Notes: a model not told the origin generated them from the letters alone. DNA of 9,762 bases from CBDUWP01 sp965370955 (GCA_965370955.1 CBDUWP010000054.1:1-9762); one strand, 5' to 3'; positions 1-8,001 are shown, counted from the first letter of the stretch. Numbers and translations: made by a program.

Positions 1-11
1 GAAAATAGACT

Positions 12-26
12 GTACTATGGTAGTAC
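12..26 (+). other. Perfect short hairpin upstream of pnp
   Basis: GTACTA and TAGTAC form a 6-bp perfect stem around the loop TGG, about 50 bases before the pnp start. No T-tract follows, so it is not a typical intrinsic terminator. In E. coli the rpsO-pnp spacer carries a hairpin that RNase III cuts and through which PNPase controls its own mRNA. A similar role here is only an analogy, since the upstream gene lies outside the window. Confidence 0.35.
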
Positions 27-75
27 GGATGTTCTTTGCGCCAAAAACCTTGTTAGAAGATTTTAGAGGAAATTT

Positions 76-2205
76 ATGTTTAATGTTTGTAAAGTAGAAA
101 AAGAAATTGGGGGCAGGATACTGTCTATAGAAACTGGCCGTATTGCCAGACAAGCCGATGGAGCTGTTTTAGTTAGTTATGGTGAGACTTGTGTTTTGGT
201 TTCAGCTGTGACGTCAGCACCGCGTTTTGAAGATATCAGCTTTTTTCCGCTGAGTGTCGATTATCGCGAAAAACAAAGCGCAGCTGGAAAATTTCCGGGC
301 GGCTTTTTCAAACGCGAAGGCCGACCGACAATGAAGGAAACCCTAACAGCCAGAACTATCGACAGGCCTATCAGGCCATTGTTCCCAGAAGGCTATTATC
401 AGGAAGTGCAAATCATGGCTTCGGTGCTTAGCTTTGATGGCGAAAATGATCCTGATGTGTTGGCGATGATAGGTGCAAGTGCCGCTTTGACAATAAGTAA
501 GATACCATTTTTGGGCCCGATCGGTGCCTGTAGGTTTGGCAGAGTCGATGGCAAATTTGTCATCAACCCAACTCATGCCCAAGACGAACAAAGCGATTTA
601 AGGCTTCTGCTCGGTGGAACAGCTAATGCTGTCAATATGATCGAGGTCGGAGCTGTCGAATTGCCCGAAGATGTTATTGCTGATGCAATCGAAGAGGCTC
701 ACAAAACAGTGGCTGACGTTTGTGGACTGATCGAAGAGCTTAAAGGAAAAGTCGGCGTCGAAAAAGAGATTATTTTAACTGTACTCGACCCTGATGTTTT
801 GGCTGAGATCAAGGCTAAAACCACAGATAAATTTTATGAGCTGAAGCAGATAGCAGCTAAAGCTGAACGTAAAAATGCGGTTAAAGAATTGTACAATGAA
901 ATCATAGAAAGTTATTGCGGCGAAGATGCCGAAAAGCCTTGCAATAAGACAAGGGTCAAACTCGCTCTTGAAGCAATCGAGGGTGAGATTGTGAAAAAAT
1001 TACTGCTAGAGGGCAAACGCCTAGACGGCAGAGCAATGGATCAATTGCGTGACATAGATTGTGCTGTTGGTGTATTGCCGAGAAATCACGGCTCGGCTCT
1101 GTTTACACGAGGCGAAACACAGGCATTGGTTAGCGTGACATTAGGAACTGTTAGAGATGCCCAGATTGTTGACGGCTTGCTCGATGAGGTGTCGCAATCG
1201 TTTATGCTGCATTATAATTTCCCGCCTTATTCGGTTGGCGAATGCCGTCCGATACGAGGACCCGGAAGAAGAGAAATCGGACATGGAGCTCTTGCGGAAA
1301 AGGCTTTGAGATATGTCAGGCCGGAAACGGAAGATTTCCCATATACGATCAGAATTATTTCTGATATTACGGAATCAAACGGCTCAAGCTCGATGGCTTC
1401 GGTTTGCGGCGGAATGTTGGCTTTGATGGATGCCGGAGTACCGATCAAAAGGCCGGTCGCCGGAATATCTGTCGGTTTGGTTTTGGCTGACGATGGAACA
1501 TATAAAATGCTGACCGATATCGTGGGCGAAGAAGATCACTTTGGACATATGGATTTCAAGGTGGCTGGCACTTGTGACGGAATCACAGCGATCCAATTAG
1601 ATATCAAAGCTGAAGGAATCGTGCATGAGATATTGGTTGAAGCATTGGCAAGAGCCAAAAAAGCTAGGCTTGAAATTTTAGATATCATGGCTGGTGCCAT
1701 AAATAAGCCAAAAGAAGAGCTCAGTGAATATGCTCCAAAAATGATCTCTATCAAAATTGATCCTGAGCTTATAGGAAAAGTCATTGGACCGGGCGGAAAA
1801 ATGATCAAGGGTATTCAGGAATCAACCGGAGCGACCATCGAAATAGAAGAAGACGGCACCGTTTTCATTAGTTGTGTTGGTGGTGACGGCCATTTGAAAG
1901 CCAGAGATATTGTCGAGTCTATGACGACGCCTCCGAAGGTTGGCAAAATTTACGAACAGGCTAAAGTTGTGTCAGTTAAAGATTTTGGCGCGTTTGTAGA
2001 AATTGCACCAGGTATTGACGGCTTATGTCACGTAAGTGAGCTAAGCGACAGTTATGTCAAGAATGTCGAAAATGTTTGCAAAGTTGGCGATCTTGTCGAT
2101 GTCAAGCTGATCCTGATTGATGATCAAGGCCGTTTGAAATTGTCCCGCAAAGCTGCCCTAAAAGAGCTTGGCAAAACTGACAAAACAGATGACCAAAAAA
2201 AATAA
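76..2205 (+). CDS. pnp: Polynucleotide phosphorylase (PNPase)
   Basis: PNPase degrades RNA 3' to 5' using phosphate and releases nucleoside diphosphates; it acts in the cytoplasm, often within an RNA degradosome. The 709-residue product has the usual length and complete domain order: RNase PH-like core 1 (about 10-210, with FFKREGRPT), helical linker (about 240-320), RNase PH-like core 2 (about 325-550), KH domain (about 555-612, GPGGK at 571-575) and S1 domain (about 623-692). Visible active-site elements are R398-R399 before EIGH, S437-S439 in SSSMAS, D487, D493 and K495, matching E. coli R398/R399, S437-S439, D486, D492 and K494. One oddity is H491 in GHMDFK, where every homologue I remember has GDMDFK. 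The ATG is preceded by AGAGGA (65-70), five bases away. The gene upstream, often rpsO, is outside the window. Confidence 0.97.
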   Translation: MFNVCKVEKEIGGRILSIETGRIARQADGAVLVSYGETCVLVSAVTSAPRFEDISFFPLSVDYREKQSAAGKFPGGFFKREGRPTMKETLTARTIDRPIRPLFPEGYYQEVQIMASVLSFDGENDPDVLAMIGASAALTISKIPFLGPIGACRFGRVDGKFVINPTHAQDEQSDLRLLLGGTANAVNMIEVGAVELPEDVIADAIEEAHKTVADVCGLIEELKGKVGVEKEIILTVLDPDVLAEIKAKTTDKFYELKQIAAKAERKNAVKELYNEIIESYCGEDAEKPCNKTRVKLALEAIEGEIVKKLLLEGKRLDGRAMDQLRDIDCAVGVLPRNHGSALFTRGETQALVSVTLGTVRDAQIVDGLLDEVSQSFMLHYNFPPYSVGECRPIRGPGRREIGHGALAEKALRYVRPETEDFPYTIRIISDITESNGSSSMASVCGGMLALMDAGVPIKRPVAGISVGLVLADDGTYKMLTDIVGEEDHFGHMDFKVAGTCDGITAIQLDIKAEGIVHEILVEALARAKKARLEILDIMAGAINKPKEELSEYAPKMISIKIDPELIGKVIGPGGKMIKGIQESTGATIEIEEDGTVFISCVGGDGHLKARDIVESMTTPPKVGKIYEQAKVVSVKDFGAFVEIAPGIDGLCHVSELSDSYVKNVENVCKVGDLVDVKLILIDDQGRLKLSRKAALKELGKTDKTDDQKK

Positions 2206-2236
2206 GCTTTTCTGATGTTGCTACAAATTAATGGTT

Positions 2237-2266
2237 TGTGCGTTTGACTAATAGGTCAGACGCACA
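2237..2266 (+). terminator. Hairpin after pnp, possible terminator or attenuator
   Basis: TGTGCGTTTGAC (2237-2248) and GTCAGACGCACA (2255-2266) pair over 12 positions with one G-U wobble, around the loop TAATAG. It starts 31 bases after the pnp stop. The following bases (GAGCCTTATCTTTA) are only moderately T-rich, so termination may be partial. The stem could also protect the pnp mRNA 3' end. It occupies the GTG that would begin an extended reading frame of the next gene, which argues for the later ATG start of that gene. Confidence 0.5.
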
Positions 2267-2291
2267 GAGCCTTATCTTTACTGATGTGATA

Positions 2292-2321
2292 TTGGGATGG
2301 GGTGTCGGTCGGTGTTATTAT
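2292..2321 (+). promoter_or_regulatory. Candidate promoter for the kinase-regulator pair
   Basis: TTGGGA (2292-2297) and TATTAT (2316-2321) are separated by 18 bases. TGT precedes the -10 box, giving an extended -10 (TGn). Matches to the sigma-70 consensus are 4/6 and 5/6. The predicted transcript would start only about 12 bases before the ATG at 2340. The position after the pnp hairpin fits a separate signalling operon, but the call rests on pattern matching alone. Confidence 0.38.
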
Positions 2322-2339
2322 TATTGTTGTGTTAGAACT

Positions 2340-3047
2340 ATGACAGCAAAGGTTGAGAAAAAACTTAAAAGTCTTGGTCGAATTGTTGGCGAGCTTATCC
2401 ACGAAATCAAAAATCCCCTGTCAACTATCAAGGTGAATCTTCAGCTTGTGGCTGAGCAATTGCAGAGCGAATTCCCTGCCGAAGATAATCTCACGAAAAG
2501 ATTGGTCAGAAAAATATCGGTTGTGCAAAAAGAAACCGATCGTGTCGAAACGATATTAAATGACTTTTTGCGATATGTCCGCAGTCCTGAACCGCAGATA
2601 GCAACCATTGATATCAATGAGCTTGTTGAAGATATGATTGATTTTTATTCGCCGCAAGCTCAAAATCATCACGTGACTATTAGGCGAACCATTTATCCTG
2701 AGCCGATCACTTGCAAAGTCGATAGCGGAATGATTAAGCAGGCGATCTTGAATTTGTTTATCAATTCAATACAGGCAATGGAGGTAGGGGGTGAGTTGAT
2801 CATAAAAACTGACCTGCAAAATGATTTGGCTGTTATTTCGGTGGCTGATACGGGAGTCGGAATTGAGCTGGAGAAAATCGATAAAATTTTTGAAGCTTAT
2901 GAAACTACGCGTAAAGATGGAAGCGGACTTGGACTTGCGACAGTGAAAAAAATTGTTGATATTCATAAAGGCAGTGTGGAAGTTATCAGTAAAAAAGATA
3001 GCGGAACCATGTTTACGATTAAACTTCCGATTTTTAACAGCAAGTGA
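2340..3047 (+). CDS. Soluble sensor-less histidine kinase
   Basis: A two-component histidine kinase that should autophosphorylate a histidine from ATP and pass the phosphate to the regulator encoded next to it. The 235-residue product is almost only catalytic core. The DHp/HisKA segment starts at the N-terminus with H21 in ELIHEIKNPLSTIK. The HATPase domain follows, with the N box at N138-N142 (NLFIN), G1 DTGVGI at about 170 and G2 GSGLGL at 194-199. No membrane segment, PAS or GAF domain is visible, so it must sense through a partner or by an unrecognised route. The frame is open back to a GTG at 2238, but that extension covers a hairpin and encodes an unlikely Tyr/Cys-rich peptide, so I chose the ATG at 2340. 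No strong Shine-Dalgarno is seen there. The stop is 12 bases before the regulator start. Confidence 0.9.
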   Translation: MTAKVEKKLKSLGRIVGELIHEIKNPLSTIKVNLQLVAEQLQSEFPAEDNLTKRLVRKISVVQKETDRVETILNDFLRYVRSPEPQIATIDINELVEDMIDFYSPQAQNHHVTIRRTIYPEPITCKVDSGMIKQAILNLFINSIQAMEVGGELIIKTDLQNDLAVISVADTGVGIELEKIDKIFEAYETTRKDGSGLGLATVKKIVDIHKGSVEVISKKDSGTMFTIKLPIFNSK

Positions 3048-3059
3048 CATTGATATTAT

Positions 3060-4418
3060 ATGGCTAAAGATACGGTAATTTTAGTAGTTGATGACGAAAG
3101 AGATCATGCCGATGGAATCGTGGAGGCATTAGAGGCTCAGTGCGCAAAAGCCATAGCTGTTTATACCGGCGAAGACTCTATTGAAATGCTGGCTAGTCAT
3201 GATGTTGATATTGTTATTACTGATATTAAATTAGGTGGCAATATTAGTGGTATCGATATTTTGAGTCATGTCAAACAAACAAATCCTGAGACCAAAGTGA
3301 TTTTGATAACCGCTTACGCTACAATTGAAACTTGTAAAAATGCTATGAAAATTGGAGCTTACGATTATTTGACCAAGCCGATCGATATCAATCAGCTTCG
3401 CACTTTGGTTAGCCAAGCCAGTAAAGAAAAGTCGATAAGCGAAAAATCTAAGGCTCAAATAACTTCCGATGAATTTATATTTAATGGAGTGATAGGCACT
3501 ACCGATGCGATGCGTGGAGTTATAGAAGTAGCCAAAAGAGTCTCAAAAGCTAATATATCGGTGTTGATCGAAGGGGAATCGGGAACAGGTAAAGAAATTT
3601 TGGCGTTGGCTATCCATGATAATTCGCCGAGAAAGGACATGCCGTTTAGGCCGATTAACTGTGCGGGTTTGAGCGAAACTCTGTTAGAAAGTGAACTCTT
3701 CGGACATATCAAGGGGGCTTTTACTGGAGCTTTGGCGGACAGGCCCGGAATGTTTGAAGTAGCGGACAAGGGGACATTGTTTTTGGACGAAATTGGCGAT
3801 ATGCCTATTAGTATGCAGGCGAAGTTGCTGCGAGTTCTGGAAGATGGAATTGTTGTGCCTGTTGGATCGCATACCCCGATCAAGGTTGATGTTCGTATAA
3901 TAAGTGCGACTAATCGAGATCTGCAAGAACTGATAGAGCAGAATAAATTCAGGCAAGATTTATATTTTCGGATTAAGGGTGTTAGTATCGCTTTGCCTGC
4001 GCTTCGAGATCGCAAAGAGGATGTCTCGTTGTTTATAGCTTATTTTCTCAACGAGGTCGAATCAGAGACGGGCTTAAAAATAAATGGCGTAACTGATGCA
4101 GCCAAGAATATTTTGGTCAATTATCACTGGCAGGGAAACATTAGGCAGCTTAGAAATTGTTTAAGAACTATGGCGGTGATGTGCGATGGTGACATTCTTG
4201 ATATTAAAGATATTCCGCCGGAGATCATGAAGCGGCCGCAATTGGCAGCGGCAAATCAATCAGATTCGAATTTAGCTGGATTATCACTAAGTGAAATTGA
4301 GCGAAAAGCTATCAAAGAGACACTTGAAAAAACAGGCAATAATAGAGAACAAGCAGCTAAAATATTGGGCATCGGCGAACGGACTCTTTATCGTAAGATA
4401 AAAGAATATGGTTTTTAG
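3060..4418 (+). CDS. NtrC-family sigma-54-dependent response regulator
   Basis: A bacterial enhancer-binding protein: when phosphorylated it should form a ring, hydrolyse ATP and open sigma-54 promoters. The 452 residues show the standard three domains. The receiver (about 5-120) has acidic D11-D12, phospho-acceptor D55, T84 and K106. The AAA+ domain (about 143-375) has Walker A GESGTGKE (172-179), the sigma-54 contact loop GAFTGA (219-224) and Walker B GTLFLDEI (238-245). A Fis-type helix-turn-helix lies at about 408-452, ending in the typical AAKILGIGERTLYRKIKE. All key residues are present, so it should be active. It starts 12 bases after the kinase gene, its presumed phosphodonor. No clear Shine-Dalgarno is seen, and translation may depend on the upstream gene. 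Its target promoters cannot be told from this window. Confidence 0.95.
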   Translation: MAKDTVILVVDDERDHADGIVEALEAQCAKAIAVYTGEDSIEMLASHDVDIVITDIKLGGNISGIDILSHVKQTNPETKVILITAYATIETCKNAMKIGAYDYLTKPIDINQLRTLVSQASKEKSISEKSKAQITSDEFIFNGVIGTTDAMRGVIEVAKRVSKANISVLIEGESGTGKEILALAIHDNSPRKDMPFRPINCAGLSETLLESELFGHIKGAFTGALADRPGMFEVADKGTLFLDEIGDMPISMQAKLLRVLEDGIVVPVGSHTPIKVDVRIISATNRDLQELIEQNKFRQDLYFRIKGVSIALPALRDRKEDVSLFIAYFLNEVESETGLKINGVTDAAKNILVNYHWQGNIRQLRNCLRTMAVMCDGDILDIKDIPPEIMKRPQLAAANQSDSNLAGLSLSEIERKAIKETLEKTGNNREQAAKILGIGERTLYRKIKEYGF

Positions 4419-4454
4419 AGCAGTTTAATTTTTTCTGTACCATTTATGCCTATT

Positions 4455-4501
4455 GTGGCTCTCGCCGTGCTTCGCCCGTCGCAGCAGGTCGGCTGCCGGC
4501 A
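4455..4501. repeat. GC-rich block between convergent genes
   Basis: This short stretch is much richer in G+C than its surroundings. It contains a 5-bp stem GCAGC (4481-4485) with GCTGC (4492-4496) and several further short complementary GC segments. It sits where the regulator gene (+) and the nuclease gene (-) converge. It could help end transcription from either side or be a fragment of a dispersed repeat, but there is no second copy in the window. No classical hairpin plus T-tract terminator was found in 4419-4613. A small GCTCTAGAGC palindrome lies at 4600-4609. Confidence 0.3.
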
Positions 4502-4613
4502 TCAAACCTTACTCGCAATATTCACCAATATGGCTGCGCGATTTTCTTTGGCAGCCTTGTCCTCATAACGGCCTAAATCAGTACATAAAATCTTAAAATG
4601 CTCTAGAGCTGGT

Positions 4614-5252
4614 TTAATCGTTGTGATGACGTTTTTTAAGTATGCCGGGTCTTGCTCTTTGAAGCCATGTTGGAAGTTGACTAAAGCGAACATCATTCCA
4701 TAGGCCAATCGATTTGTAACGCGATATTTTTTCTAATTGCTTGTATTTTTTATAATGACTGTGCTTGAATCTTACGTCAGCATAGCAGTAACCGTTTGAA
4801 AGCAGAAGCTCATTAAGATATTGGCCATCTTCTAGTTTGATATAAGCCAACAATCTTCCATACTTGCCTCTTGAGTTGTTATCTTTGTCGAGCATGACTG
4901 TGACGGTTTTGTTTAATGACTTGATTTTTGTGAAGTCAGCAGCTTGTTGGCCGTAATACATTGGCTTTGTATAGGGATGTTTGGTCTCTGGACAATCGAC
5001 GCCCCAAAGCCTGATTCTAGTGGTTTGATATTTTCCGTTAGCGATATCGATGTCGAGCGTGTCACCATCGACAACCTTTGATACGATGAATTGTTTATTG
5101 TGATATTTTTTAATGTCACTAGCATAGTTATTGGCGACAGGTGCAGGGCTAGGTTTTTGGAAATGTCGATCAAGGGCTGACAACAAGCCAATTGTGACCA
5201 ATATGATGATGACTATGATTTTTTGCGATCGACGGCTTATTGAATATGTCAT
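4614..5252 (-). CDS. Membrane-anchored thermonuclease (SNase-like)
   Basis: A staphylococcal-nuclease-fold, calcium-dependent DNA/RNA endonuclease, probably held on the outer face of the cytoplasmic membrane or exported. The 212-residue product starts with a positively charged segment and a hydrophobic helix (about 11-26, IIVIIILVTIGLL), read as a signal anchor or signal peptide. The SNase domain spans about 52-195. Visible catalytic residues are D64 (VDGDT), R81, D86 and E89 in RLWGVDCPETKHP, and R133 in KYGRLLAY. These match S. aureus D21, R35, D40, E43 and R87; T41 is replaced by Cys. The C-terminus (WLQRARPG) is normal for the family, so the gene appears intact. Its ATG shares one base with the stop of the upstream ApgM-like gene (TAATG), so translation is probably coupled. 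Why a nuclease sits in a threonine-pathway operon is unclear. Confidence 0.9.
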   Translation of the reverse strand: MTYSISRRSQKIIVIIILVTIGLLSALDRHFQKPSPAPVANNYASDIKKYHNKQFIVSKVVDGDTLDIDIANGKYQTTRIRLWGVDCPETKHPYTKPMYYGQQAADFTKIKSLNKTVTVMLDKDNNSRGKYGRLLAYIKLEDGQYLNELLLSNGYCYADVRFKHSHYKKYKQLEKISRYKSIGLWNDVRFSQLPTWLQRARPGILKKRHHND

Positions 5253-6442
5253 TATATTTTCAAAAAATATTCCATTAAATCAGAACCCTTCTCGATTTTG
5301 AACCCGCTTTTAGTAGCGTTTTTCTCGCTGTAATTCGTATTGAGTATGCCGGTGACACCGGTGCCAGCCATAGCAAATGGAACTGCGTCGCCTGAGTGAC
5401 CTCGTGTCATCACGGGAGTTGGGTGATCGGGTAATACCATAATTCGCCAAGTTGGAAATTTTTGAATGGCTTCTAAAACCGGCCCAACAATGAATTTATC
5501 TATCTTTTCAATCGCATCTTTTTTAGCCATAGCGTCACCGTTATGCGAAGCTTCATCGGGGCCTTCGATGTGTACGAAAACTATATCGTGAGTTTCGAGA
5601 GCTTTTATGGCGGCGTTCGCTTTGCCTTTATAGTTGGTGTTTGGCAGGCCGGTTGCTCCCTCGACCTTGATGCAGTCAAAGCCGATTAGCTTGGAAAGGC
5701 CTCTGATAAGGTCGACAGCGGTGATTGAGGCACCGGAAAGATTGAAACGTTTCTTGAAACTGTCCATGACGGTTCTTTTGCCTTGTCCCCAGAGCCAAAT
5801 CGAGCTAACCTGATTTTCGCCGAGATCGCGACGGACTTTATTGATATCGTGATTGGCAAATAGTTGTTGGGAGCGAGCCATTAGATCGATTAAAAGTTCG
5901 GAGTTTTTTCCGGTAGGCAGAATTTCGTCAATTTTTTTGCCAATAAAATCATGCGGCGGGCAGGTGGTGACATCGAAATCAATATCCTTAAAAACCGTGA
6001 TGTTGCGATAGCTGACGCCCGGATAAAATTTAATATTTTTTTTGCCGAGCGATTTGTTGACTAGCTTAATCAGTTCAGATGATTCTTCATTGGAAACATT
6101 GCCGCCGCTATGGTCGGCCATGTTGCCATCGGCGATGGTGATTAGATTACATCTGAAAATATAATCTGTGTCTGATATGTTCAGGCCCATCGCTTCGGAT
6201 TCAATCGGTGCTCGGCCAGTGTAATATATTTTAGGGTCGTAACCGAGAAGGCTCATCTGGGCAACGTCACTACCGGGTGACATGTCAGGCGGTACTGTTT
6301 GCACCAAACCTTGACGGCCATCGATACTGATTTTGTCAATGTTGGGAGTGTGGGCGGCTTCAATGGCTGTTTGATTGTTGAAGATTTCCAACGGCTCATC
6401 TGCTGCTCCATCTGGTATTATTATTACGTATTTGGCTGGCAT
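5252..6442 (-). CDS. apgM: ApgM-family phosphoglycerate mutase or proposed homoserine kinase
   Basis: A 396-residue member of the alkaline-phosphatase superfamily, of the archaeal-type cofactor-independent phosphoglycerate mutase family. Metal-binding and catalytic motifs are visible: D11 in IIPDG, likely nucleophile S58 in SPGSDVA followed by LLGYDP, then IEGPDEASHNGD and LPDHPTPVMTRGHSGD near the C-terminus. Family members can interconvert 2- and 3-phosphoglycerate. A subfamily that I recall as TIGR02535 has been proposed as a homoserine kinase because it is encoded with threonine-pathway genes in organisms lacking ThrB. Here the gene lies 28 bases downstream of homoserine dehydrogenase, which favours that second role; this is inference from context. 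AGGAG (6455-6459) lies 12 bases before the ATG, a long but usable spacing. The stop overlaps the nuclease start by one base. Confidence 0.9.
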   Translation of the reverse strand: MPAKYVIIIPDGAADEPLEIFNNQTAIEAAHTPNIDKISIDGRQGLVQTVPPDMSPGSDVAQMSLLGYDPKIYYTGRAPIESEAMGLNISDTDYIFRCNLITIADGNMADHSGGNVSNEESSELIKLVNKSLGKKNIKFYPGVSYRNITVFKDIDFDVTTCPPHDFIGKKIDEILPTGKNSELLIDLMARSQQLFANHDINKVRRDLGENQVSSIWLWGQGKRTVMDSFKKRFNLSGASITAVDLIRGLSKLIGFDCIKVEGATGLPNTNYKGKANAAIKALETHDIVFVHIEGPDEASHNGDAMAKKDAIEKIDKFIVGPVLEAIQKFPTWRIMVLPDHPTPVMTRGHSGDAVPFAMAGTGVTGILNTNYSEKNATKSGFKIEKGSDLMEYFLKI

Positions 6443-6470
6443 TTTCTTATTGCACTCCTGTTAGAAAAAA

Positions 6471-7793
6471 TTAGTCCGAGTCCGTTGGTATGTCAACGAT
6501 TTTAATACAAACCGGCTCAGCACAAATAGCGTCAAACTCAACGAAACGGCCTAAAACGGTATCTATGTGGCTTTTAAGCGTGATGTCCGTTGTGATGATC
6601 ACAGGAATGTTATTGGCAGAATCGCAAATCTCATGCTGTAAAATGCTGGAAATGTTGATCCCATTTGTTGCTAAAATGTCACTAATGCGGCTCAAAACGC
6701 CCGGCTTATCTTCCACCGAAAGGCGAATGTAAAAACGACTCGATGAATTGTCCATGTCCTCAATCAAATCAGAAGTCTCGGCGCGGCTAAGCAATTGACT
6801 GCCAGAAAAAATAGATAAAGAATTGCCAAGTGCTATCTCAACTATATCAGCTACAACGGCACTGGCTGTCGGTAACATTCCAGCACCGCGACCATAAAAC
6901 ATGACGTGGCCAACTGCATCACCAAAAATACTGATGGCATTAAATGAACCGCTAACCTTGGCTAACTTGTCGTCACTGGAAATGAAAGCTGGGCCAACAC
7001 TTAACGATATTTTGCCGGAATCACTCCTCTGACCAATCGCTAATAACTTCATCTCATAACCTAACTCTTTGCCGTAATTTATGTCGTCAATCGAAATGTA
7101 CTCAATGCCCTCTGTCGAAATGTCACTGTGGTCCAACTCGCAGCCAAAAGCTATCGAACAAAGAATCGCTAACTTGTGGCTACTGTCGCCGCCGCCAATA
7201 TCCAATGTAGGATCAGCTTCGGCAAAACCCTTCGCCTGAGCAGCTTCCAATGCGTCTGTGAAATCTTGACCCTGTTGACTCATACTCGACAAAATGTAGT
7301 TGCAAGTGCCGTTTATGATGCCGTAAAGGGCGTTAATGTTGTTGGCGACAAGGCCAGTACGAAGGCCGCTGACTATCGGAATACCGCCTGCGCAACTGGC
7401 TTCAAAAGCAATGCAGCGATTGTTGCGGCGGGCAATGTTGAAAAGCTCCGTGCCAAAAGTGGCGAGCAAAGCCTTGTTGGCTGTCACTACATGTTTGCCG
7501 CTCTCTAAAAGCTTGATGTGCAAATCCTTCGCGAAAGTTGTTCCGCCAACTAACTCAACCGCTATGTCAATATTTTTGTTGTTAATGAGGCTGTCAATGT
7601 CACTGGTCAACAAACCGTCAGGCAAGGTGACAGGTCGAGGACTGGTCGTATCCAAATCAACTACAGCAGATAATTTGAGCCGGATGCCAGTCCGTTTAGC
7701 TATTCGCTCAGACTCATCAAGGATTATTTTTGCCACGCCACTGCCAACGGTTCCAAAACCAATCAAACCAATACTTACCTCTTTGTCAGCCAT
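6471..7793 (-). CDS. hom: Homoserine dehydrogenase with C-terminal ACT domain
   Basis: This enzyme reduces aspartate semialdehyde to homoserine with NAD(P)H, the branch step toward threonine and methionine, in the cytoplasm. The 440-residue product has the nucleotide-binding loop GFGTVGSG (12-19), catalytic K107 in TANKALLA, the substrate region INGTCNYIL (about 161-169) and K208 in GDSSHKLAIL. A C-terminal ACT domain (about 355-430, EDKPGVLSRISDIL) normally gives threonine feedback inhibition. An in-frame ATG four codons earlier (7805) exists, but GAGGA (7799-7803) overlaps it and lies five bases before the ATG at 7793, so I chose the latter. It is the first gene of a leftward operon with the ApgM-like and nuclease genes and is preceded by two candidate promoters. 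Confidence 0.95.
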   Translation of the reverse strand: MADKEVSIGLIGFGTVGSGVAKIILDESERIAKRTGIRLKLSAVVDLDTTSPRPVTLPDGLLTSDIDSLINNKNIDIAVELVGGTTFAKDLHIKLLESGKHVVTANKALLATFGTELFNIARRNNRCIAFEASCAGGIPIVSGLRTGLVANNINALYGIINGTCNYILSSMSQQGQDFTDALEAAQAKGFAEADPTLDIGGGDSSHKLAILCSIAFGCELDHSDISTEGIEYISIDDINYGKELGYEMKLLAIGQRSDSGKISLSVGPAFISSDDKLAKVSGSFNAISIFGDAVGHVMFYGRGAGMLPTASAVVADIVEIALGNSLSIFSGSQLLSRAETSDLIEDMDNSSSRFYIRLSVEDKPGVLSRISDILATNGINISSILQHEICDSANNIPVIITTDITLKSHIDTVLGRFVEFDAICAEPVCIKIVDIPTDSD

Positions 7794-7798
7794 ATTTG

Positions 7799-7803
7799 TC
7801 CTC
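7799..7803 (-). promoter_or_regulatory. Shine-Dalgarno site deciding the hom start
   Basis: On the minus strand GAGGA is followed by five bases and then ATG. It overlaps an alternative in-frame ATG at 7803-7805, which has no site of its own. This makes 7793 the better start for hom. Confidence 0.7.
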
Positions 7804-7818
7804 ATTTGTTTTCGATTT

Positions 7819-7847
7819 TTTTTAGGTTAAAAATTTTAAAAAGTCAA
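7819..7847 (-). promoter_or_regulatory. Second candidate hom promoter
   Basis: Minus-strand TTGACT (7842-7847) is followed by a 17-base spacer and TAAAAA (7819-7824), a 4/6 match to the -10 consensus. It lies in a very AT-rich stretch, so chance matches are likely. It is weaker than the upstream candidate at 7856-7884. Confidence 0.25.
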
Positions 7848-7855
7848 GATGATTC

Positions 7856-7884
7856 AGTGTACAATTTTTGATGATGATAGTCAA
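7856..7884 (-). promoter_or_regulatory. Candidate promoter of the hom operon
   Basis: Minus-strand TTGACT (7879-7884, 5/6 to the -35 consensus) is followed by exactly 17 bases and TACACT (7856-7861, 4/6 to the -10 consensus). Predicted initiation near 7849 would give a leader of about 55 bases. I see no riboswitch, T-box or peptide attenuator in that leader. Confidence 0.5.
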
Positions 7885-8001
7885 TAACCACAGAGCGTGA
7901 ATTATCAATCAAATGTGTAGAATTTAGCCAGTTGAATTGAGAGGAGTGGTCCAAATGTGCAAAAAAATTGTGATCAAATACGCAAAATGGGCGAAATTGG
8001 G

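Noticed and set aside
2238..2339. Extended GTG start for the histidine kinase
   Set aside because: The extension runs through a 12-bp hairpin and the candidate promoter, and gives an odd GRCYYYCC-type peptide.
3455..4015. 186-codon minus-strand frame inside the regulator gene
   Set aside because: It is the antisense shadow of the conserved AAA+ domain.
4502..4708. 68-codon minus-strand frame overlapping the nuclease 3' end
   Set aside because: About half of it overlaps the intact nuclease C-terminus in another frame, it lacks a ribosome site, and I recognise no family. The part beyond the nuclease stop (KPALEHFKILCTDLGRYEDK) looks somewhat protein-like, so a remnant is possible but unsupported.
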